A stretch of 64,000 bases of DNA from Muricea muricata. Lineage: Eukaryota; Cnidaria; Anthozoa; Malacalcyonacea; Plexauridae. This document shows, piece after piece, positions 37,682 through 44,500 of the stretch. The stretch lies in NCBI GenBank assembly GCA_963855995.1, contig OY979726.1, forward strand, positions 8,222,701-8,286,700, given 5' to 3'. Under the pieces are notes generated by a model that had not been told where the DNA came from, ran no database searches, and saw only the letters and a program-made list of their open reading frames with translations. A program made the position numbers and the translations under genes. Position 1 is the first letter of the stretch, and each line of letters opens with the position of its first letter.

Positions 37682-38346
37682 TGTCGATAGTTTGAGCGCC
37701 GAAAACATGATTGCGGACTTCCTATAAGTTCTCCAATTTAAATATAGAAGCTGTCTTTTAGGTACGCGATTGCAATATATCATTGTGCTCAACTCGTTCT
37801 TTTTAGCACTCAAAAACTCATTTTAAGCTCTAAAACGTCGCCGTGATCAATTTGAGACGGATATTTTTAGTTGGCAGTCTGAGCATGTTTTTACGCTCAA
37901 ATCGCTTCCAGAACGCCTAAAACGCGATTTTGATGATTGTAAGAACGTTTCTTTTAAGTCTCAAAGCATGTTGTAAGTTTCTCATTTCAACATGCTATTT
38001 TGCTGATGTCGATAGTTTGACCGCCGAAAACATGATCAGCCTTGCTAAGTTCTAGAATTTCGATTTAGAAGCTGTCTTTTAGGTCCGCGATTGCAATATC
38101 TCATTGGGCTCAACTCGTTCACTTTAGCACTCAAAACATCATTTTAAGCTCTAAAACGTCGCCGTGATCGATTTGAGTCGGAAATTTTTAGTTGGCAGTC
38201 TGATTATGTTTTTACGCTCAAATCGCTTCCAGATCGCTTAAAACGCGATTTTGATGATTGTAAAAGCGTTTCTTTCCATTCTCAAAGCATGTTGTAGGTT
38301 TCTAATTTCAACATGCTATTTTGCTGATGTCGATAGTTTGAGCGCC

Positions 38347-38350
38347 GAAA
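38347..38350 (+). repeat. Target-site duplication GAAA, left, insertion copy 1
   Basis: The last four satellite bases (GCC-GAAA) before the terminal repeat. Uninterrupted sister monomers read GCCGAAAACATG, with GAAA at 33821, 35761 and 48674. GAAA on both sides of the insertion is therefore a 4-bp duplication of the target. Confidence 0.85.
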
Positions 38351-38385
38351 CACGCCAGGCATTTTTGAATGCGAAATCGCTAGTT
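38351..38385 (+). repeat. Left terminal inverted repeat, copy 1
   Basis: Starts CACGCCAGGCATTTTTG and ends CGCTAGTT. It pairs with 41531-41565 at 32 of 35 positions. Within it GCATT...AATGC could form a small hairpin. CGAAATCGC at 38372 is repeated at 38495 and may be a subterminal motif. Confidence 0.88.
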
Positions 38386-38471
38386 CGCCTGTACGCAAAT
38401 CCAGCGGTTATTCCGCAAAAAATATCCAATAACTTCAGCTTACACCAAGTATTCCTCCTTATTGATTCAAA

Positions 38472-38561
38472 ATGGCGAACAAATTTTATTTGCACGAAAT
38501 CGCAAATTACAATAAGACAAGAGAAGCACAATACTATGGCAAGGAAGATAAAGGGATTTAA
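38472..38561 (+). other. Unrecognised 29-codon open frame in element, copy 1
   Basis: An ATG in good eukaryotic context (AAAATGG) opens a frame that starts MANKFYLHEIAN and is rich in Y, K and E, stopping at TAA. A second frame from ATG 38536 (MARKIKGFKFL...) overlaps it and runs to TAG at 38667. Neither resembles a protein I know. They may be remnants of a coding exon or chance frames. The identical pair in copy 2 is no independent support, because that copy is a recent duplicate. Confidence 0.15.
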
Positions 38562-38679
38562 GTTTTTAAGAAAGTATTGTACAAATGCTACAGCAGGACA
38601 ATTGTCTATGCCACGTTTCCTTTTCTGTAAAGGCTTCTTCGATTATATATTGGAGAGACTGGAGTAGTGGACAGTCACA

Positions 38680-39052
38680 ATTGCAGTGAATGGCTGAATG
38701 CTGGCAAATTTTGCCAAAATCTTCTTGTCGTGTCACAGTACACAATTGGATACTTTGTTTACAAGTTTTTACTCGTCAGGAAGTGATCACAAGAAATATG
38801 AAAACAATATTCTATCTTGTAATACATTAGCTACTAAACTATTGCAAGAATGAATTTGTATCAAACAGTATGGCCATAACAATACACAATATAAAAGCAG
38901 AAAGATTTTATGAAAGACATTCTCATCGTGTAAGTCTCAACAGTTTCGTCATACAACAACTGATGCTTTGTTAGTTAGGGTGTACATATATTATTATAGT
39001 TTATTATATAAAGTACAGTGCTTTATAAGGAATTCGGGCACTGATAAAACTG
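38680..39052. other. AT-rich element interior, nothing recognised
   Basis: Low-GC sequence with no open frame of note, no tandem repeat and no recognised motif. It precedes the palindrome pair at 39053-39097. Confidence 0.6.
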
Positions 39053-39074
39053 ATAATCTCACATGTGAGATTAT
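39053..39074. repeat. 22-bp perfect palindrome, copy 1
   Basis: A perfect dyad centred on CTCACATGTGAG, extended by ATAAT/ATTAT. The CACATGTG core contains CANNTG half sites of E-box type, but a regulatory role is inference only. Confidence 0.85.
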
Positions 39075-39083
39075 TTATAATGA

Positions 39084-39097
39084 TTTCACATGTGAAA
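39084..39097. repeat. 14-bp perfect palindrome, copy 1
   Basis: TTTCACATGTGAAA, sharing the 10-bp core TCACATGTGA with the palindrome at 39053. The centres are 27 bp apart. Confidence 0.85.
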
Positions 39098-39184
39098 ATT
39101 ATCGCTTTTCAAACAATCACCAATCATAGCTTCTGTACATTTTATATTGGTGGAAAACCTGTAGTTTATATAATAAACAGAAAA

Positions 39185-39298
39185 ATACATGGGTGCTTGG
39201 AAATACCAGATTTATTTCTCATATTGAACATGATATTTCTCATGGTATATCATGTTCAACACTCGAAATACATCTGGTATTTCTGCGCAGCTATTTAT
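39185..39298. repeat. Long imperfect hairpin, pre-miRNA-like, copy 1
   Basis: The inner stem TTGAACATGATAT (39224-39236) pairs perfectly with ATATCATGTTCAA (39247-39259) around a 10-nt loop. An outer stem GAAATACCAGAT (39200-39211) pairs perfectly with ATCTGGTATTTC (39272-39283). The 12-nt segment between them pairs at 7 of 12 positions. Weaker pairing continues to about 39185/39298. Arm length, loop size and interrupted pairing resemble a miRNA precursor. It could equally be a relic of a nested palindromic element. No expression evidence is available. Confidence 0.75.
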
Positions 39299-39506
39299 AA
39301 TACTCTATATCATTGGTTTGAATTAGACCAGCAAAAGATAAAAAGCAAAATTGATTTTTATTTTATATAGTTAATTACTGTAATGTACACAATGGTTACA
39401 AGCTTTGTAAATTTAAAATTAAATACTGAATAAATTGTCTTAAATTCATATACTGTCATAGTTTGCTTTGGACTCGATGTTTCAAACAGTTAGTATACAT
39501 AGGCTT
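39299..39506. other. AT-rich element interior, nothing recognised
   Basis: No gene or repeat recognised. Contains AT-rich homopolymer-like runs only. Confidence 0.55.
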
Positions 39507-39618
39507 CCCTTGACAAGTAAAAGTAATAGTCTATTATTTATAATTCAGTTATGTGTAATGAAGTAGTGGGGACATGTTTAGTATTACCCACTATGAAACC
39601 AATTTTACTTGCCAAGGG
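39507..39618. repeat. Inverted repeat with 16-bp arms and nested stem, copy 1
   Basis: CCCTTGACAAGTAAAA (39507-39522) is the inverse of TTTTACTTGCCAAGGG (39603-39618), with 15 of 16 pairs. Inside, TAGTGGG (39564-39570) pairs with CCCACTA (39587-39593). A small nested MITE-like palindrome or a structured RNA are both possible. Confidence 0.75.
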
Positions 39619-40260
39619 GAATTTGTTGCTCAATGGCTTAGGCAAACTACAAAAAAGTTTTAACTAATTTGATTAATTACTCCCTAATACAATGTGACAC
39701 ATATAGGTTCATTAATCGTTTGACGTGCAAAACCCTGACCTTCCTGTGCAAACTTATAACTTGCTTGTATAATAAACCTTATATAGGTGGGTAATAATAT
39801 AGTTAAAATCTACCAAACATCTGCTTGGGGAAGAGCACACAATGTCTGCCCTAATTATGATTTATGACTTGTCATGTTAGCTGATACAGGCAGTTGGAAA
39901 CAATCTAAATAACACAAGCAGAATGCTAGTTTGGTCACATGATAAATGTTATAGCATATATGTCACCAACCTATCAAATATATCATGTTTCAGGTGTTTT
40001 GTTCAACCCACTAAAATTTGGCAAAGACAAGATGATTAGAAATCAGAACTTTAATCATATATTTTGAAAAGAAATTTGCTGTGCACAATTTTTCTTATAA
40101 TTCTTGAATTACTAATTTGGCTCACATAGCACAATGATATAAGAAATTGTATAAATAGCAGAAAAATATCAATATATACAATGGTGCAGGCCTGGTTGAA
40201 TTCAAATATATTCTGTACTATGTCAAGCTTTATACAAAATCACCTTTAATTGCTGACTAT
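39619..40260. other. AT-rich element interior, nothing recognised
   Basis: About 640 bp of low-GC sequence without a convincing open frame, tandem repeat or long inverted repeat that I could find by eye. Confidence 0.55.
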
Positions 40261-40350
40261 TAAACAGTCCTTTCAAATGTAGATGTCTACTGAACAGTCC
40301 TTTCAAATGCAGATGTCTACTAAACAGTCCTTTCAAATGCAGATGTCTAC
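40261..40350 (+). repeat. 30-bp minisatellite, three copies (element copy 1)
   Basis: Three adjacent units of the pattern TAAACAGTCC-TTTCAAATGC-AGATGTCTAC. Unit 1 has T for C at position 20, and unit 2 has G for A at position 2. It ends at ACAACAGG. The low copy number with substitutions indicates local slippage after the element formed. Confidence 0.93.
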
Positions 40351-40739
40351 AACAGGTGTACCACTAATAATATATAACTCTCGATAAATATATAGCCCAT
40401 ATTGTTCACTATTAACAAAATCTCTCCCGGCAATCATCAACCATCAATTTCTCTTTGCTAATAATCATCTATCAATTTATAATAAATTCATTACTCTGGG
40501 TTGGGCCATGTAGTACTTATAGGTTGCCTGTCAAGTGGATTAGTGCAAAATGTTATAGCCCTATAAATCACCAACATAGCACAAACATATCATAACCAAC
40601 TACATCTATTTTTATTTTCTTTCAGAAAGTTCTTAATTTTAGTCTGGCAGAAATTTTTAATGATCATTCACCTGGGCCATGTCATTGAGCTTGGTGTAGT
40701 GGTTATACTAAAACCGAATGTGGCATATGAACACTATAT

Positions 40740-40773
40740 ATATATATATGCACAAAATATAGCATATATATAT
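40740..40773. repeat. AT-dinucleotide inverted repeat, copy 1
   Basis: ATATATATATGC pairs with GCATATATATAT across a 10-nt loop. Mostly a consequence of TA-repeat composition. It could extrude as a cruciform, but no function is claimed. Confidence 0.6.
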
Positions 40774-41530
40774 TAAATCTACTTTTAGAAAGCAGATTTT
40801 CTGAACTTAAACAAACCTAGGCACTTTAACAGGCGAAAAAAAATTCATCAACACAAAAATATATGTGAGTTCTTCTTTGATGAATAATATATTGTGATAT
40901 GTTTACTTGAAATTTTATGGAAAAACAATATTAAAATCAGGAACGTTATCACAAGAAATACAAATCTATTACACGTTTCCTACCTTTTGGAGCAATCGCT
41001 TAGGCTTCTGAGTTGTATTTTTTGCTTTTTAATCCTTCTGTTTAACCGTGAACGTGCCGAACCTTTTCCTGCGCTTGTATTCACAATTCGAAATTCGCCA
41101 AAATTCATGCCTTTGTAAAAGCCATTTTCTATGTTTTACTTACATTTTTCGAAAAACAAAAAACATACAAATATTTATAGATGTCTTAACTTGTATAGGC
41201 AGCAAAAATTAAATGAAAAGAAGCCGGAACAAAGAAGCCTATACAAGCCGAAGTTGTCACATTTTTACAACATCGTACAGAAAGTCGCCATTGCGCGAAA
41301 TGCCTCGAACAAGAAGCCTTCCAGTAGAAAAACATTGCGTGTAACCATGGCAATATTGATATCATTTTGATCCTCGAAAAACCATCTATCTCCCTATTAC
41401 CATCAGATAACCCTCCAGGAAAACGCGCATGAGGAATAACTCGATGAATTCAAGGCATTTTTCAAGAATTAAATTCGCTACCAAGCTCTCGAATTTTGAC
41501 GCGCGGTGGCAAAAAAATTGTTACACTTTA
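40774..41530. other. Right part of element, higher CpG, no gene recognised
   Basis: From about 41.0 kb the base composition becomes less AT-rich and CpGs reappear (for example GTGAACGTGCCGAACC, GACGCGCGG). Open frames at 40894-41118 (74 codons) and 41131-41370 (79 codons, Lys/Arg-rich) show no recognisable domain. This could be the decayed 3' part of a parental transposon. Confidence 0.45.
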
Positions 41531-41565
41531 AACTAGCGTTTTCGCATGCAAAAATGCCAGGCGTG
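41531..41565 (-). repeat. Right terminal inverted repeat, copy 1
   Basis: Ends AAATGCCAGGCGTG. On the minus strand it reads CACGCCTGGCATTTTTG and continues to match 38351-38385 at 32 of 35 positions. Confidence 0.88.
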
Positions 41566-41569
41566 GAAA
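41566..41569 (+). repeat. Target-site duplication GAAA, right, copy 1
   Basis: GAAA followed by ACATGATTGCGG, which is exactly the satellite continuation expected after GCC in an uninterrupted monomer. Confidence 0.85.
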
Positions 41570-44500
41570 ACATGATTGCGGACTTCCTATAAGTTCTCCA
41601 ATTTCGATTTAGAAGCTGTCTTTTAGGACCGCGATTGCAAAATACCATTGTGCTCAAGTCGTTCTTTTTAGCACTCAAAACATCATTTGAAGCTCTAAAA
41701 CGTCGCCGTGATCTATTTGAGAAGGCAATTTTTAGTTGGCAGTCTGAGCATGTTTTTACGCTCAAATCGCTTCCAGAACGCCTAAAACGTGATTTTGATG
41801 ATTGTAAGAGCGTATCTTTTCAGTCTCAATGCATGTTGTAGGTTTCTTATTTCAACATTCTATTTTGCTGATGTCGAAAGTTTAAGCGCCGAAAACATGA
41901 TTGCGGACTTCCTATAAGTTCTCCAATTTCGATACAGAAGCTGTCTTTTAGGTCCGCGATTGCAATATATCATTGGGCTCAACTCGTTTACTTTAGCACT
42001 CAAAAACTCATTTTAAGCTCTAAAACGTCGCCGTGATCGATTTGAGACGGCAATTTTTAGTTGCCAGTCCGAGCATCTTTTTACGCTCAAATCGCTTCCA
42101 GAACGCCTAAAACGCGATTTTGATGATTGTAAGAGCGTTTCTTTTTAGTCTCAATGCGTGTTGTAGGTTTCTCATTTCAACATGCTATTTTGCTGATGTC
42201 GATAGTTTGAGCGCCGAAAACATGATTGCGGACATGCTAAGTTCTCCAATTTCGATTTAGAAGCTGTCTTTTAGGTACGCGATTGCAATATATCATTGTG
42301 CTCAACTCGTTCTTTTTAGCACTCAAAACATCATTTTAAGCTCTAAAACGTCGCCGTGATCGATTTGAGACGGATATTTTTAGTTGGCAGTCTGAGCATG
42401 TTTTTACGCTTAAATCGCTTCCAGAACGCCTAAAACGCGATTTTGATGATATTAAGAACGTTTCTTTTCAGTCTCAAAGCATGTTGTAGGTTTCTCATTT
42501 AAACATGCTATTTTGCTGATGTCGATAGTTTGAGCGCCGAAATTGTGATTGCGGACTTGCTAAGTTCTCCAATTTCGATTTAGAAGCTGTCTTTTAGGTC
42601 CGCGATTGCAATATATCATTGGGCTCAACTCGTTCATTTTAGCACTCAAAACATCATTTTAAGCTCTAAAACGTCGCCGTGATCGATTTGAGACGGCAAT
42701 TTTTACTTGGCAGTCCGAGCATGTTTTTACGCTCAAATCGCTTCCAGAACGCCTAAAACGCGATTTTGATGATTGTAAGAGCGTTTCTTTTCAGTCTCAA
42801 TGCATGCTGTAGGTTTCTTATTTCAACATGCTATTTTGCTGATGTCGATAGTTTGACCGCCGAAAACATGATCAGCCTTGCTAAGTTCTAGAATTTCGAT
42901 TTAGAGGCTGTCTTTTAGGTCCGCGATTACAATATATCATTGGGCTCAACTCGTTCACTTTAGCACTCAAAACATCATTTTAAGCTCTAAAACGTCGCCG
43001 TGATTGATTTCAGACGGCAATTTTTAGTTGGCAGTCTGAGTATGTTTTTACGCTCAAATCGCTTCCAGATCGCCTAAAACGCGATTTTTATGATTGTAAG
43101 AGCGTTTCTTTTCAGTCTGAAAGCATGTTGTAGGTTTCTCATTTCAACATGCTATTTTGCTCATGTCGATAGTTTGAGCGCCGAAAACGTGATTGCGGAC
43201 TTGCTAAGTTCTCCAAGTTCGATTTAGAAGCTGTCTTTTAGGTCCGCGATTGTAATATATCATCGGGCTCAACTGGCATATTTTAGTACTCGAAACATCA
43301 TTTTAAGCTCTAAAACGTCGCCGTGATCGATTTGAGACGGCAATTTTTAGTTATAGTCCGAGCATGTTTTTACGCTCAAATCGCTTCCAGAACGCCTAAA
43401 ACGCGATTTTGATGATTGTAAGAGCGTTTCTTTTTAGTCTCAATGCGTGTTGTAGGTTTCTCATTTCAACATGCTATTTTGCTGATGTCGATAGTTTGAG
43501 CGCCGAAAACATGATCAGCCTTGCTAAGTTCTAGAAATTCGATTTAGAAGCTGTCTTTTAGGTCCGCGATTGCAATATATCATTGGGCTCAACTCGTTCA
43601 CTTTAGCACTCAAAAACTCATTTTAAGCTCTAAAACGTCGCCGTGATCGATTTGAGAAGGCAATTTTTAGTTGGAAGTCTGAGCATGTTTTTACGCTCAA
43701 ATCGCTTCCACAACGCCTAAAACGTGATTTTGATGATTGTAAGAGCGTTTCTTTTCAGTCTCAATGCATGTTGTAGGTTTCTTATTTCAACATGTTTTTT
43801 TCTGATGTCGATAGTTTGAGCGCCGAAAACATGATTGCGGACTTCTTATAAGTTTTCCAATTTCGATTTAGAAGCTGTCTTTTAGGACCGCCATTGCAAT
43901 ATATCATTGTGCTCAAGTCGTTCTTTTTAGCACTCAAAATATCATTTTAAGCTCTAAAACGTCGCCGTGATCGATTTGAGAAGGCAATTTTTAGTTGGCA
44001 GTCTGAGCATGTTTTTACGCTCAAATCGCTTCCCACAGCGCCTAAAACGTGATTTTTATGATTGTAAGAGCGTTTCTTTTCAGTCTCAATGCATGTTGTA
44101 GGTTTCTTATTTAAACATGCTATTTTGCTGATGTGGATAGTTTGAGGGCCGAAAACATGATTGCGGACTTCCTATAAGTTCTCCAATTTCGATATAGAAG
44201 CTGTCTTTTAGGTACGCGATTGCAATAAATCATTGTGCTCAACTCGTTCTTTTTAGCACTCAAAACATCATTTTAAGCTCTAAAACATCGCCGTGATCGA
44301 TTTGAGACGGCAATTTTTAGTTGGCAGTCTGAGCATGTTTTTACGCTCAAATCGCTTCCAGAACGCCTAAAACGCGATTTTGATGATTGTAAGAGCGTTT
44401 CTTTTCAGTCTCAATGATTGTTGTAGGTTTCTAATTTCAACATGCTATTTTGCTGATGTCGATAGTTTGACCGCCGAAAACATGATCAGCTTTGCTAAGT

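Larger units (their letters stand above)
31067..38346 (+). repeat. Second six-monomer HOR domain (1940/1941 bp)
   Basis: Units begin (at TGTCGATAGT) at 31861, 33802, 35742 and 37682. Monomer order: CTTCCTATAAG with GACCGCG (325 bp); TTTAAGCGCC or AAAGTTTAAGC with GATACAGAAG (325); GGACATGC (323); CGAAATTGTG (323); TTTTTTTCTG with TTTAAATATAG (324); TTGACCGCC with GAGTCGG (321). The total is 1941, or 1940 where CATTTAACAATCT has lost one base (34430, 36370). The last unit is shortened: the monomer at 37.68 kb jumps to the TTTAAATATAG type, skipping four monomers, shortly before the insertion. No gene is present; the short open frames at 33790-34096 and 35730-36036 are satellite. Confidence 0.92.
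38351..41565. mobile_element. 3215-bp terminal-inverted-repeat element, copy 1
   Basis: A non-satellite block inserted in a satellite monomer. It begins CACGCCAGGC and ends GCCAGGCGTG. The outer 35 bp of each end are inverted copies with three mismatches (positions 7, 18 and 27), and GAAA flanks both sides, so it is a cut-and-paste type DNA transposon. The interior is AT-rich (38.7-41.0 kb) with more CpG-bearing ends. No transposase motif was recognised. The longest frames are 74-138 codons, and the 138-codon one starts in satellite, so the element is probably non-autonomous or a decayed relic. Internal features are paired CACATGTG palindromes, a long hairpin, a 16-bp-arm inverted repeat and a 30-bp minisatellite. 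A 4-bp duplication with CAC termini is compatible with the Chapaev/CMC group as I recall it, but the family is unassigned. Confidence 0.85.
34441..43597 (+). repeat. Large duplication A, left copy (9.16 kb)
   Basis: Matches 47355-56511 at a constant offset of 12914 through satellite, the complete 3215-bp insertion and more satellite. Left edge: ATTTTGCTG after CATTTAACAATCT here, against TTTCAACATGCT there. Right edge: CGTTCACTTTAG here, against CGTTCATTTTAG there. The few differences I noticed are G at about 34809 where 47723 has A, and C at 38659 where 51573 has G. The near identity implies a recent event or an assembly duplication. Confidence 0.88.

Noticed and set aside
38251..38667. 138-codon frame (and its duplicate at 51165)
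   Set aside because: Its first third is satellite read through the insertion boundary, so it cannot be an ancestral gene. Only the part after 38351 belongs to the element.
39065..39370. 101-codon frame (and duplicate at 51979)
   Set aside because: Spans the palindrome and the long hairpin in AT-rich DNA; composition of Ile/Phe/Tyr is that of random AT-rich sequence. The hairpin explains the region better.
40740..40773. TA-rich inverted repeat as a functional hairpin
   Set aside because: Explained by TA dinucleotide composition; listed only as a low-complexity feature.
40894..41370. 74- and 79-codon frames in the element
   Set aside because: No recognisable domain. They are kept only as context for the right part of the element.
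38351..41565. LTR retrotransposon or endogenous virus
   Set aside because: Ends are inverted, not direct repeats; no TG...CA ends, primer-binding site, polypurine tract or reverse transcriptase frame.
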